Counted from the first letter of the stretch, positions 1-8,373 are shown. The stretch is 64,000 nucleotides of DNA from Lachnospiraceae bacterium AC2031 (GCA_000687975.1 JIAB01000001.1:1674001-1738000), one strand, 5' to 3'. Notes: a model not told the origin generated them from the letters alone. Translations and numbers: made by a program.

Positions 1-639
1 TGTAGCAACTGCACCAGCGAACTTTTCCTTCTCAGTCTTCTGTCCCTTTACTACTGGGATTGCAAGAACCTTCTCACAGAAATCTGCATATACATTAAGC
101 ATCTGGATAGTTCTTTCCTGAGCCTCTTCAGCTGTAGCATGTGCTGTATGTCCTTCCTGCCACAGGAACTCTCTTGAACGAAGGAAAGGTCTTGTCTCCT
201 TCTCCCAACGAACAACTGAGCACCACTGATTGTAAACCTTTGGAAGGTCTCTATAAGATGTGATGTCCTTCTGATAGAAATCACAGAACAGAGTCTCTGA
301 TGTAGGTCTTACACAAAGCTTCTCCTGAAGCTCGTTAAGTCCACCGTGAGTTACCCATGCAACCTCTGGAGCAAATCCTTCAACGTGATCCTTCTCCTTC
401 TGAAGAAGTCCTTCTGGAATCAGCATTGGAAGATATACATTCTCAACTCCAGTCTCTTTAAACTTAGCATCCAGCTGCTTCTGGATAAGCTCCCAGATAG
501 CGTAACCAGCTGGCTTAAGTACCATAAATCCTTTAACACTTGTGTAGCCTGTAAGGTCAGCCTTAACAACTACATCTGTATACCACTGCGCAAAATCCTC
601 TTCCATAGAGGTAATTGCTTCAACCTTTTTATCTGCCAT
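1..639 (-). CDS. proS: Prolyl-tRNA synthetase, archaeal/eukaryotic-like type (5' part only)
   Basis: Charges tRNA-Pro with proline in the cytoplasm. The 213 residues present are the N-terminal part; the rest lies beyond the left window edge. The frame starts [20 protein letters not shown] and holds the class II motif-1 region ([14 protein letters not shown]). It continues with the hallmark loop [19 protein letters not shown], then motif 2 with its substrate-contacting segment [12 protein letters not shown] and [19 protein letters not shown]. These features fit the short type-3 ProS common in Clostridia, not the E. coli type with an editing insertion. The ATG follows an AGGAG-like site on the minus strand. 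A hairpin leader (665-708) lies between the upstream rluA-type gene and this start. Confidence 0.95.
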   Translation of the reverse strand, partial: MADKKVEAITSMEEDFAQWYTDVVVKADLTGYTSVKGFMVLKPAGYAIWELIQKQLDAKFKETGVENVYLPMLIPEGLLQKEKDHVEGFAPEVAWVTHGGLNELQEKLCVRPTSETLFCDFYQKDITSYRDLPKVYNQWCSVVRWEKETRPFLRSREFLWQEGHTAHATAEEAQERTIQMLNVYADFCEKVLAIPVVKGQKTEKEKFAGAVAT

Positions 640-664
640 TTTTTTTCTCCTATATATTCAGTCC

Positions 665-721
665 AGCTCCTTGCAGCGAGCAGCCCCTGCTGCTCCCTTC
701 CAGGAGCTTTGTGCCTTCGGC
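665..721. repeat. Nested hairpin leader between RluA-type gene and proS
   Basis: An outer stem AGCTCCT (665-671)/AGGAGCT (702-708) encloses an inner stem GAGCAGC (678-684)/GCTGCTC (689-695) with a 4-base loop. A further small hairpin GCC-TTC-GGC follows on the plus strand. No U-run follows in the minus direction, so a simple intrinsic terminator is unlikely. The TTC triloop resembles the arms of the elements at 5344-5570 and, on the opposite strand, 49836-49958. It may be an RNA processing or attenuation structure in the proS leader, or a short member of that repeat family. Confidence 0.55.
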
Positions 722-723
722 AT

Positions 724-1518
724 CTACCATTCAACCTGATCTATAATGTCAAATGCCATTCCTTCCGGTTCTCTATGTAAGAACACTTCTTCACCGGTAA
801 TAGGATGAACAAATATCATCTTTGTTGAATATAGACCAATCTCATTCTTCTCTTTATTCTTAGCGCCCTTATTCTTGTTTCCGGCACCCTTTTTACCATT
901 TGCACCCTTTACGGGACGTGGATGCTCCTTCACCACTCCGTACTTGGTGTCGCCCCAGATAGGCGCACCTTCGGCTGCCATCTGACAGCGGATCTGGTGA
1001 TGTCTTCCAGTAACAAGCTCAACTAAAAGATATGAGATAGGACCTTCATCTGTATCCAGCTCGTCAAGCACCTCGTAACGGAGTTCAGCGTACTTGGCAC
1101 CCTTCGTACCTTCTGGAACCACCTTCGTGACATTTGACTTCTTGTCATGAAGGAGATAGCTCTTAAGAGTTCCTTCCTCATCATTCATAAAGCCGCGAAC
1201 TACCACCTGATAGAACTTAGCTATCTTGCGGTCGTGAACCATGTCGGAAAGCTTAGCTGCAGTAGTCTCATCCTTTGCAAAAAGAATGATTCCCGCAACT
1301 GGTCTGTCCAGACGGTTGATAACAGCCACATATGGCTCTTCAACATCCTCTGAACTCTGCCCCGCCTCCGCAGCTGCCTCACACGCCTTTTCGTAGAGAT
1401 ACTCCTTCACAAGAGTTATCATGTCTACGCCGTAAGTTTTGTCCAGCTGACTTGGTACACCGTAAGGCTTTATACACGCTATTAAATATTCATCTTCATA
1501 AACTATGTCTAATTTCAT
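724..1518 (-). CDS. RluA-family RNA pseudouridine synthase
   Basis: Predicted to isomerise uridine to pseudouridine in rRNA or tRNA. The 264 residues have the RluA core: an N-terminal beta start (DIVYEDEYLIACIKPYGVPSQ) and the catalytic loop VINRLDRPVAG. The catalytic Asp is near residue 71, and the usual HRLD reads NRLD. A central KFYQVVVRG segment and the late motif ELVTGRHHQIRCQMA follow. There is no S4 domain, so it is the short type. A Lys/Gly/Asn-rich insertion (about residues 204-227) sits before the last strands and may contact RNA. It lies 3 bases downstream of the aminotransferase gene and is probably co-transcribed with it. The target base cannot be assigned from sequence. Confidence 0.88.
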   Translation of the reverse strand: MKLDIVYEDEYLIACIKPYGVPSQLDKTYGVDMITLVKEYLYEKACEAAAEAGQSSEDVEEPYVAVINRLDRPVAGIILFAKDETTAAKLSDMVHDRKIAKFYQVVVRGFMNDEEGTLKSYLLHDKKSNVTKVVPEGTKGAKYAELRYEVLDELDTDEGPISYLLVELVTGRHHQIRCQMAAEGAPIWGDTKYGVVKEHPRPVKGANGKKGAGNKNKGAKNKEKNEIGLYSTKMIFVHPITGEEVFLHREPEGMAFDIIDQVEW

Positions 1519-1521
1519 ATA

Positions 1522-2811
1522 TTATTTCTCTGAGAGAAGCTTCTGTACAGAAACAAGACGTACACAGATTGTAAAGAGCTCTGCAGCAAGCTTCAGATCT
1601 TCATTCTTTGGATATGTAGGAGCGATACGAATGTTGCTGTCGTGTGGGTCCTTGCCATATGGCCAAGTAGCACCAGCCTTTGTCATTACAACTCCTGCCT
1701 TCTTTGCCTTATCAACTATATCCTTAGCACAACCATCAAGAGAATCGAAGCTGATGAAGTAGCCACCATTTGGCTTTGTCCACTCACCGATACCAAGACC
1801 ACCAAGTCTTGACTCAAGAGTATTAAGTACAACCTCAAACTTAGGTCTGATGATCGCAGCATGCTTCTTCATATGCTCTGTCATTCCGTGAATGTCACCG
1901 AAGAAACGTACGTGACGAAGCTGGTTAACCTTATCATGACCGATTGTCTGATGTGTCATCTGCTTCAGGATATCCTCCATGTTGTTAGGTGATGTAGCAA
2001 GTGCAGCTATACCACTTCCTGGGAAGGAAATCTTTGATGTTGATGCAAACTTATATACAAGATCAGGATTACCTACGCGCTTGCACTCAGCAAGGATCTC
2101 AACAAGGTAGTCCTCCTTATCCTCATAAAGGTGGTGAATACCATATGCATTGTCCCAGAAAATTCTGAAATCATTTGCAGCTGGCTTAAGTCTGGCGAAA
2201 CGTCTAACTGTCTCGTCAGAATATGAATAACCCTGTGGGTTTGAATACTTAGGTACGCACCAGATACCCTTGATTGACTCATCCTCAGATACAAGCTTCT
2301 CAACCATATCCATATCAGGGCCTTCTGGGCTCATAGGTACTGGAATCATCTCGATTCCGAAATACTCTGTAATACCAAAATGTCTATCATAGCCAGGTAC
2401 AGGGCAAAGGAACTTTACCTTGTCCAGCTTGCACCAAGGAGTATTACCCATGATACCATGAGTATATGCTCTGGCGATTGTATCATACATTACATTTAAA
2501 GAAGAGTTACCATAGATAATGATGTTGTCGGGGTTGTTCTCCATCATATCTCCAATAAGTATCTTTGCCTCCTCAATACCAGTAAGGACACCATAGTTGC
2601 GGCAGTCAGTCCCATCTGCGCAAGTAAGGTCTGCTTCTGAATTAAGGGCATCCATCATTCCCATGGATATATCAAGCTGCTCCTTGCAAGGCTTTCCTCT
2701 ACTCATATCCAGGTGAAGATCCATATCCTGGAACTTCTTGTACTCTGCCTTTACAACGGCGAGCTCTGCCTCAAGTTCTTCTTTTGACATTTCTACGTAA
2801 GGCTTCATCAT
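1522..2811 (-). CDS. PLP-dependent aminotransferase, class I fold (aspartate aminotransferase-like)
   Basis: A cytoplasmic PLP enzyme of 429 residues that probably moves an amino group between an amino acid and a 2-oxoacid. The fold-type I landmarks are visible: YGNSSLNVMYD near 100-110, the Asn of KYSNPQG near 191, the cofactor-ring Asp in FWDNAYG near 220, and the Schiff-base Lys in FASTSKISFPGSG near 260. The ending SNIRIAPTYP carries the carboxylate-binding Arg. The long N-terminal arm and DMSRGKPCKEQLD match the clostridial group annotated as Asp aminotransferase or alanine-glyoxylate-like. The start is one of two adjacent ATGs after AAGGAGGAAA. A promoter with a palindrome lies upstream (2872-2909). 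The exact substrate is not determinable. Confidence 0.88.
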   Translation of the reverse strand: MMKPYVEMSKEELEAELAVVKAEYKKFQDMDLHLDMSRGKPCKEQLDISMGMMDALNSEADLTCADGTDCRNYGVLTGIEEAKILIGDMMENNPDNIIIYGNSSLNVMYDTIARAYTHGIMGNTPWCKLDKVKFLCPVPGYDRHFGITEYFGIEMIPVPMSPEGPDMDMVEKLVSEDESIKGIWCVPKYSNPQGYSYSDETVRRFARLKPAANDFRIFWDNAYGIHHLYEDKEDYLVEILAECKRVGNPDLVYKFASTSKISFPGSGIAALATSPNNMEDILKQMTHQTIGHDKVNQLRHVRFFGDIHGMTEHMKKHAAIIRPKFEVVLNTLESRLGGLGIGEWTKPNGGYFISFDSLDGCAKDIVDKAKKAGVVMTKAGATWPYGKDPHDSNIRIAPTYPKNEDLKLAAELFTICVRLVSVQKLLSEK

Positions 2812-2871
2812 TTTCCTCCTTAAATGAATTAGAAAATTCGTAAAAACACGGCTTTTCGTGCACCTTTCAGT

Positions 2872-2909
2872 ATTCTACCACAACTACTTTTCATTCGTAA
2901 ATATACGAA
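2872..2909 (-). promoter_or_regulatory. Promoter and candidate operator of the aminotransferase operon
   Basis: On the minus strand a -10-like TAGAAT (2872-2877) lies 18 bases from a -35-like TTTACG (2896-2901). The -35 falls inside a perfect palindrome TTCGTA-N4-TACGAA (2894-2909). A further TTCGTA half site occurs closer to the gene (about 2837-2842). This arrangement suggests repressor binding over the -35. The protein that would bind it is unknown. Confidence 0.5.
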
Positions 2910-2961
2910 ATCTAAAAAAATCATCCAAAAATAGCCGAAAAATAAGGCAAAATGCAATCTA

Positions 2962-2989
2962 AAAGGACAGGGATAAAACCCTGTCCTTT
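2962..2989 (-). terminator. Intrinsic terminator of the CAP-domain gene
   Basis: A perfect 11-bp stem (AAAGGACAGGG at 2962-2972 with CCCTGTCCTTT at 2979-2989) and a 6-base loop lie 25 bases after the stop of the CAP gene. On the minus strand the stem runs into a T-rich stretch. Confidence 0.85.
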
Positions 2990-3013
2990 AAATCCATAAT
3001 ATTAAAGTACTGA

Positions 3014-4240
3014 TTACTGCATAGCCCCGTCAGGTCCAAGATAGTAGCCATCGATACTTCTGTTAGTTACCATGTAACCACTACCATCGAAGTAGTACCA
3101 CTTGCCGTCAATCTTCTGCCACTGATTTACTGGGTACCAGCCTGATGAATCAGAGTACCACCAGCCAGATCCATCACCGTGCCAGCTTCCGACTCCTTCG
3201 TAGGTCCAGCCGCCATTTCCGCTGAGCCAGTAACCGTTAACCCATTCGCTGGATGCCATATGGCCATCACTGTGGAAGTAATACCAGGTTCCGTCGATTG
3301 CAGCCCAACCTGTGATCATATATCCATCTTCGCCAAATGCGTACCACTTGTCGCCTGATTTTAACCAGCAATTCTGAGCATAGCTGCCGTCTGAAAGTGA
3401 GAACCACCAGCCTCTGCCATCGTTCTTCCACTCACCCCTAACAGGTCCGTTTGGCTGTCCACCGCCTGATCCAGAACCACCAGATGATCCACTTGATCCA
3501 GAACCGATGCTGTCTCCACTCTTCAGCACACCTCTACTTTGAAGTCTGCTGTAAATCTCACTAGTTACACCAACAGTAAATGTTGTTGTTACTCTGTCAG
3601 ATCTTCTCTGAGCTGGGTTAGTAGCTTCGTATGCACTAAACTCCTGTGACCAGTAGTAATAATAATTTCCAGCATAGTAAACCATACCGATACCAACTGA
3701 CTTCCATGAAGCCTTATCAGTTGACTTTAATCCATAAAGGATATTATCTCTATGTCCGCTTGAACGCATCCATGAAGACTTATCCATATCATCTGAGTTA
3801 TTAGGATCGATGTCCTTGCTCTGGTTGTACATAACGCTAAATGGAGTCTTCTGTCCATAAGCGATGTTTTCACCCATAGCCTTGCCACTAACTGTGAAGC
3901 AGCTTGTTCCATCTGGTCTTGTATGAGCTCTTGAATTATCGATCTCGCTATGATTATATGCAGCTCCGATGACAGCCGACTCTGCAGCTCTCTGCATAGC
4001 AGCTTCCATAAGATCTACATCCATTGTTACTTCGCAAAGACCATTCTTTCTTCTCTCTTCATTAACGTAATCGAGAACCTCATAACAATAGTCATAACAT
4101 CTCAAAGCAGTGACTGTAATATAAGCATCAGCCGCATCAACGGACTTAATGTTATACTTAGGAATGATCACTATACCAAGGATCATCATCACTGTGAGAA
4201 TCAGCGACATAGCTGTTCTCATGTGTTTGTTTTTCAACAT
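3014..4240 (-). CDS. Secreted CAP/SCP-domain protein with C-terminal cell-wall-binding repeats
   Basis: An exported surface protein of 408 residues. The ATG at 4240 is preferred because GGAGGTG lies just upstream; a longer start would overlap that site. A Lys-rich N-terminus and hydrophobic core (LILTVMMILGIVIIP) form a signal peptide. Residues about 45-215 are a CAP (PR1/SCP) domain: LDYVNEERRKNGL, the His of YNHSEID, GENIAYGQ, SGHRDNILYG, VGIGMVYY and WSQEF. A Ser/Gly linker follows. Then come aromatic repeats (GWWFSLSDGSY, KWYAFGEDGYM, TWYYFHSDGHM, GWWYSDSSGWY, KWYYFDGSGYM) of the choline/glucan-binding type, which likely hold it to the wall. Its function is unknown; CAP domains are rarely catalytic. 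Confidence 0.9.
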   Translation of the reverse strand: MLKNKHMRTAMSLILTVMMILGIVIIPKYNIKSVDAADAYITVTALRCYDYCYEVLDYVNEERRKNGLCEVTMDVDLMEAAMQRAAESAVIGAAYNHSEIDNSRAHTRPDGTSCFTVSGKAMGENIAYGQKTPFSVMYNQSKDIDPNNSDDMDKSSWMRSSGHRDNILYGLKSTDKASWKSVGIGMVYYAGNYYYYWSQEFSAYEATNPAQRRSDRVTTTFTVGVTSEIYSRLQSRGVLKSGDSIGSGSSGSSGGSGSGGGQPNGPVRGEWKNDGRGWWFSLSDGSYAQNCWLKSGDKWYAFGEDGYMITGWAAIDGTWYYFHSDGHMASSEWVNGYWLSGNGGWTYEGVGSWHGDGSGWWYSDSSGWYPVNQWQKIDGKWYYFDGSGYMVTNRSIDGYYLGPDGAMQ

Positions 4241-4359
4241 AAACCGCACCTCCAAGTAATACTAAAACCTCCGGAAAAAAGCCCCTCAAAAGCCTACTAG
4301 CATTATAACGTATATGCCCTCTCTTTTCTATAACAAAATGCAACAAAAGTGAGCATTTT

Positions 4360-5313
4360 TTATCGAGCAAGCACGAGGTATACAAAATAAGCCGCGTAGC
4401 ACAGAAGCATTATTAATCCACCAGCTCTTCCCAGTTTTTTGTTCTTAAAAACAAGAACAAAAAGTAGTATAGCCGCAAAAAGCGCCACAAAACCATCAAT
4501 CATGAAGTTGGCACCTTCGCTCATATATGGAAGTGGAATAATAAGGGTTGTAAGTCCTAAGATAAAAAGAATATTGAACAGGTTACTACCTACAATATTT
4601 CCGATAGCAATATCTGCACTACCCTTTCTTGCAGCAGTAACAGAAGTCATAAGCTCAGGAAGAGAAGTTCCAAGAGCAACTATGGTAAGTCCGATAATTC
4701 TGTCAGATACTCCGAAAAGTCTGGCGATATCAGCAGCACCAGCCACCGCAATCTTACTTCCAAGAACAATAACGAAAAGACCACCCAGAATAAAGATCGG
4801 GATCAACCACAGCTTAATGTCCTTAACATTTTCGCCCTCGCCCTCAGAATCTGTATGCTTTGAGTACCAGATAAGGTAACCCATGTAAGAAAAGAGCGCC
4901 AGCAGGAATATAATTCCTGTAAGTCTGGTAAGCTTACCGCCTATCATTCCCCAAGCCACCATAACAATAGTAGAGATAATGACAAATGGAATATCTACTT
5001 TTACTGTTGCCGGCTTAACTTTTAGAGTCGTTATCAGGGCGGTTACACCAAGAATCACCCATATATTCATTATATTGCTGCCGATAACATTTCCTATTGA
5101 TATACCGTTGTTACCAGCAACTGCTGCGCTTAGACTTACAGCAGCTTCAGGCGCACTGGTTCCCATAGCAACTATGGTAAGTCCGATAACCAGCTCAGGC
5201 ACGCCCAGCTTCTTTGCTACAGCAGCGGCGCCATCGACGAAGAAGTCGGCACCTTTGATGAGCATGATAAAGCCCAGCACGATCTTAACTAAACTAATAA
5301 ATATATTAAACAA
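4360..5313 (-). CDS. CaCA-family calcium/sodium (cation/proton) exchanger, YrbG-like
   Basis: An inner-membrane antiporter of about 317 residues with two inverted halves. Each half carries an alpha-repeat: AMGTSAPE with GNVIGSNIMNI, and ALGTSLPE with GNIVGSNLFNI. The conserved Glu residues coordinate the cation. About ten hydrophobic segments are visible, with an acidic cytosolic loop (DSEGEGENVKD) between the halves. A TTG start at 5313 is chosen because GGAGGAATTC precedes it at correct spacing. An ATG ten codons further upstream would put the Shine-Dalgarno inside the gene and lies next to the multi-armed repeat at 5344. The gene appears to be transcribed alone. Na/Ca versus H/Ca exchange cannot be told apart here. 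Confidence 0.9.
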   Translation of the reverse strand: MFNIFISLVKIVLGFIMLIKGADFFVDGAAAVAKKLGVPELVIGLTIVAMGTSAPEAAVSLSAAVAGNNGISIGNVIGSNIMNIWVILGVTALITTLKVKPATVKVDIPFVIISTIVMVAWGMIGGKLTRLTGIIFLLALFSYMGYLIWYSKHTDSEGEGENVKDIKLWLIPIFILGGLFVIVLGSKIAVAGAADIARLFGVSDRIIGLTIVALGTSLPELMTSVTAARKGSADIAIGNIVGSNLFNILFILGLTTLIIPLPYMSEGANFMIDGFVALFAAILLFVLVFKNKKLGRAGGLIMLLCYAAYFVYLVLAR

Positions 5314-5343
5314 AAGAATTCCTCCACGAACTTCATTTCTCAT

Positions 5344-5570
5344 CTATTCACGGTTGACTCAAAAACACTCTTAAGTCCGCATCGCATAACGCTTATTCTT
5401 ATGCAAGCATAAATAAGCTTATATGCGATACTCTACTGCCTCCTTCGGAGGCACTTAATCGTGTTTTTTGAGTCACCTGCTTCGCAGGTATAATACGAAT
5501 TACGTCTGATTGGTTGTTGCCTGCAAGCAGTCACAACCAATCATCCATAATTCGTATTAACCGTGAATAG
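5344..5570. repeat. Multi-armed self-complementary element (cloverleaf-like), copy A
   Basis: This element fills most of the 387-base gap between the exchanger and tyrA. A closing stem CTATTCACGGTT (5344-5355)/AACCGTGAATAG (5559-5570) surrounds three arms. Arm 1 is GACTCAAAAACAC (5356-5368)/GTGTTTTTTGAGTC (5461-5474); inside it lie a nested hairpin ATCGCATA..TATGCGAT with GCTTATT/AATAAGC and an ATGC-AA-GCAT tip, plus GCCTCC-TTC-GGAGGC. Arm 2 is ACCTGC-TTC-GCAGGT (5475-5489). Arm 3 is TAATACGAATTA (5491-5502)/TAATTCGTATTA (5548-5559), continuing as TGATTGGTTGT/ACAACCAATCA with a CTGC-AA-GCAG tip. Almost every base is paired. No protein is encoded. It could be a mobile repeat, a structured RNA or a cruciform. 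Confidence 0.8.
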
Positions 5571-5590
5571 TAACGTCCACTGCACATTTT

Positions 5591-5630
5591 ACACTACACA
5601 CTTGACGTAAGCAAGGTGTAGTGTTATACT
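5591..5630 (+). promoter_or_regulatory. Promoter and candidate operator of tyrA fusion gene
   Basis: TTGACG (5602-5607) and TATACT (5625-5630) are separated by 17 bases, a strong sigma-A-type promoter. A perfect 9-bp inverted repeat ACACTACAC (5591-5599)/GTGTAGTGT (5616-5624) brackets the -35 box, which suggests repressor binding. Because the gene is tyrosine biosynthetic, an aromatic-amino-acid-responsive repressor is plausible but not shown. Confidence 0.7.
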
Positions 5631-5700
5631 TCGATACGTTAACGCGCTAAAGTGTCACGTATAAAGCGTGAATTCATGCATATAACTAAGGAGCAAGTAA

Positions 5701-6795
5701 ATGATTGCTATTATAAAAAAAGATACTTCACCTGATGAAATATATGAACTTACCAAATGGTTCGAGGCCGAAGGCCTTAAGTGCGATGTTTCAAACGGTG
5801 ATTACCAGACTATCATTGGTCTCGTTGGCGATACATCAAAGATCGACCCTGAGCTGATCGAGTCTCTGGATATAGTTGAGAGCGTAAAGAGGATCAGTGA
5901 CTTTGATGATTCCTCACGTCCTTCCAGAGTGATGGGCGACTTCAAGCGTTCTGGTGTAAAAACTGTTGGTATTGTTGGTCTTGGACTTATTGGTGGTTCC
6001 TTTGCAAAGGCTTTCAAAACCCACAGTGATGCAAAGGTTCTTGGATATGATCTGGATGAATCCATAACATCTTTCGCTAAGCTGGATGGAACTCTGGATG
6101 ATATCTTAACAGACGAAAACATTGGGGAATGTGATCTTATCATTCCTGCTCTGTATAATCAGGCAATAATCAATTTTGTAACAGAGAAGGCTCCACTCAT
6201 TAAAAAGGGTGCACTGGTACTTGATACAGGTGGTCTTAAGCGCCGCATCTGCAAAGAGTGCTTCCCTATAGCTAAGCAGTACGGATTCACATTTGTTGGT
6301 GGCCACCCAATGGCTGGTAAAAAATTCTCTGGTTACAAGTACAGTACAGGCAAGCTTTTCAGAGATTCATCCATGATCCTGGTTCCTGAAGATATCAGAG
6401 ATCTTAATCTCTGCAACCACATAAAGGATGTACTGGCACCTTGCCGCTTTGGAAGTGTAACAATCTGCTCTGCAGAAAAACACGACCAGATGATAGCATT
6501 TACCTCGGAAATGGCACATATAGTTTCAAATGCTTATATAAAGAGCCCAACTGCAAGAGAGCACGCAGGCTTCTCAGCCGGAAGCTATAAGGATATGACT
6601 CGAGTGGCTTGGCTGAACGAGGAAATGTGGACTGAGATCTTTATGGAGAATAAGGACAATCTTCTCTTCGAGCTGGATACGATCATTAAGTATCTTGAGG
6701 AATATAAGACAGCACTTGAAGAAGATGATGCCATAACTCTGAAGAATATTCTTAGAGACGGAAAGCTGGCAAAAGAAGAAGTAGACGGAATATAA
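5701..6795 (+). CDS. Prephenate dehydrogenase with N-terminal DAHP-synthase-type regulatory (FL) domain
   Basis: Predicted TyrA: oxidative decarboxylation of prephenate to 4-hydroxyphenylpyruvate in tyrosine synthesis. Residues 1 to about 66 (MIAIIKKDTSPDEIYELTKW ... YQTIIGLVGDTSKIDPELIESL) look like the ferredoxin-like domain found at the N-terminus of Thermotoga-type DAHP synthases, where it binds the feedback inhibitor. A short linker leads to the Rossmann motif GIVGLGLIGGS (90-100). The dehydrogenase signature GGHPMAG (His about 202) and the helical-domain His in EKHDQM (about 261) follow. No C-terminal ACT domain is seen, so feedback control may have moved to the N-terminal domain. The RBS AAGGAGCAAGTAA precedes the ATG. 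It has its own promoter and ends at a bidirectional terminator. Confidence 0.87.
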   Translation: MIAIIKKDTSPDEIYELTKWFEAEGLKCDVSNGDYQTIIGLVGDTSKIDPELIESLDIVESVKRISDFDDSSRPSRVMGDFKRSGVKTVGIVGLGLIGGSFAKAFKTHSDAKVLGYDLDESITSFAKLDGTLDDILTDENIGECDLIIPALYNQAIINFVTEKAPLIKKGALVLDTGGLKRRICKECFPIAKQYGFTFVGGHPMAGKKFSGYKYSTGKLFRDSSMILVPEDIRDLNLCNHIKDVLAPCRFGSVTICSAEKHDQMIAFTSEMAHIVSNAYIKSPTAREHAGFSAGSYKDMTRVAWLNEEMWTEIFMENKDNLLFELDTIIKYLEEYKTALEEDDAITLKNILRDGKLAKEEVDGI

Positions 6796-6799
6796 AAAC

Positions 6800-6830
6800 A
6801 AGGGTACATATCTGATTGATATGTACCCTT
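6800..6830. terminator. Bidirectional terminator between convergent genes
   Basis: AAGGGTACATATC (6800-6812) pairs with GATATGTACCCTT (6818-6830). T-runs follow on the plus side and A-runs precede, so it can serve both the tyrA fusion (+) and the membrane protein (-). Confidence 0.85.
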
Positions 6831-6836
6831 TTCTTA

Positions 6837-7460
6837 TTAGTCATCATCTTCGTTTAATGTTTCAAGTATGAAGTTGAAAATTATTGATATAAAATATAGA
6901 ACTGCTCCCACAATATACATATAGAAGCCAATTCCCGGACAGAGCACACACTTCATAAGATCTGAACCCGGAACTCCATTTTCCTGGCTGGATGTAATAA
7001 ATGAAACCCAGCTATCTTTCAGCTCGTTGAATCTTCCAAGTGTATCCCTTATAGTTGGAACCTTTGTAATAAGGAAAAGCAAAACTACCGCAATAACTAA
7101 TCCAAAAAATCGGATTCTTTTCTTTTTATTATCGAAGAATGGCTGTCTCTGAATATTATCCTTGAAGCCAAGGAGCATCAGAAACAGAACTAAAGCATAG
7201 TAAACAAGTAAAAGAAACGCTGGAATTATTCCTCCTATCCTGATACCGCCCTTAATGACCTCGATCAGTGCCTTAAAGATACTAATACTTCCACGATCAA
7301 CCTCGGTTATCTTTACATAAAAACTCACCCAGCTAAAAAAAGTCGCTGCGATCAGAAGAGCTCCGCCTCCCAGCGACATTATCCCACATGCTCTGTAGGA
7401 ACTATCTTTTTCATAAAATGGTATACCGCCACTCGCTTTTTTACCATTTCGAGTCGACAT
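6837..7460 (-). CDS. Four-TM membrane protein of unknown function
   Basis: A 207-residue integral membrane protein with four hydrophobic segments: ACGIMSLGGGALLIAATFF, IIPAFLLLVYYALVLFLMLL, FFGLVIAVVLLFLI and IGFYMYIVGAVLYFISIIFN. It has a basic loop (DNKKKRIRF) and an acidic C-terminus (NEDDD). The start overlaps the 3' end of the nucleotidyltransferase gene by 20 bases, implying translational coupling in one operon with that gene and the LCP gene. No catalytic motif is recognised. Context suggests an envelope-related role, but that is only inference. Confidence 0.75.
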   Translation of the reverse strand: MSTRNGKKASGGIPFYEKDSSYRACGIMSLGGGALLIAATFFSWVSFYVKITEVDRGSISIFKALIEVIKGGIRIGGIIPAFLLLVYYALVLFLMLLGFKDNIQRQPFFDNKKKRIRFFGLVIAVVLLFLITKVPTIRDTLGRFNELKDSWVSFITSSQENGVPGSDLMKCVLCPGIGFYMYIVGAVLYFISIIFNFILETLNEDDD

Positions 7461-8373
7461 ACACGCCTTCCTCTCTAAGAGTCTTGAGCTTGTCCTTAAC
7501 CATATCCAGTTCTTCGATATATGTCATACCGAACCACTGCTCATCCGTTGGAATACATGTAACACTGCCAGCCTGTCTCGTAAGGATATCCTGGATGGCA
7601 TCGGATATAGTCTCTTCGAAGGTAAGAGGATTTGCAGCAACGCCCTCCTCAAATCTCTTCTTAAAGCTCACCTCTATATCATCGATAAAGCCTTTTCCGA
7701 AGGCCCAGAGATTCATAGATGCCAGTGCACCCTCAGGAATCTCGGTATAGGTCTCTCCACCATCAAGTGTAAAGAAGCCCTTTCCTTCTTCCAGCTTAAT
7801 ATTTTTTCTCTCATCTATTCTAACAAGATTATTCTCGCTGTCAACCTTACAGATTCCTCTTGATACAGTTCCTGTAGGACTAAGTGTCTTTACAAGATCA
7901 TAGCAGATACATCCATGATGAGTTCCATCCTCACCCTTGATACTCTCCAGGAAGTTATAAGCTGCTGTGTAGGCGCCTCTTCCATAGAAGTCATCTGCAT
8001 TTATTGTAAGAAAACTCTTTCCACGAAGAGCTTCTCTTGCGCTCCAAAGTGCATGAGTTGTTCCCCATGGCTTAGTTCTATCTGCAGGAACATCAATATC
8101 TCCTGGATAATCATTAAGCTCCTGATATACATAGGTTACAGGACACTTAGCGCTGATTCTGTTACCGATTGCTTCCTTAAACTTATCTTCAAAGTCTTTT
8201 CTTATGATGAAAACAATCTCAGAAAATCCGCATTCAAGAGCATCATATACTGCATAGTCCATAAGTATATGATTTGCATCGTCCACTGGGTGGATCTGCT
8301 TCAGACCATTAAATCTGCTTCCTAACCCTGCGGCCATAACAACAAGAACAGGTCTCTGTTCGTTATTTCCCAT
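7441..8373 (-). CDS. Sugar-nucleotidyltransferase-like protein
   Basis: A GT-A-fold nucleotidyltransferase of 310 residues. The N-terminus PVLVVMAAGLGSRFNGLKQ is the nucleotide-binding signature (GxGSRF..K) of enzymes that join NTPs to sugar phosphates. TINADDFYG carries the metal-binding Asp residues. It lacks the long C-terminal repeats of glucose-1-phosphate adenylyltransferase. The start MGNNEQRP at 8373 follows GAGGGATAAAAGT; a longer start lacks a site. It lies 42 bases after the LCP gene and overlaps the membrane protein downstream, so the three probably form one cell-envelope operon. The sugar and base substrates are unknown. Confidence 0.85.
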   Translation of the reverse strand: MGNNEQRPVLVVMAAGLGSRFNGLKQIHPVDDANHILMDYAVYDALECGFSEIVFIIRKDFEDKFKEAIGNRISAKCPVTYVYQELNDYPGDIDVPADRTKPWGTTHALWSAREALRGKSFLTINADDFYGRGAYTAAYNFLESIKGEDGTHHGCICYDLVKTLSPTGTVSRGICKVDSENNLVRIDERKNIKLEEGKGFFTLDGGETYTEIPEGALASMNLWAFGKGFIDDIEVSFKKRFEEGVAANPLTFEETISDAIQDILTRQAGSVTCIPTDEQWFGMTYIEELDMVKDKLKTLREEGVYVDSKW

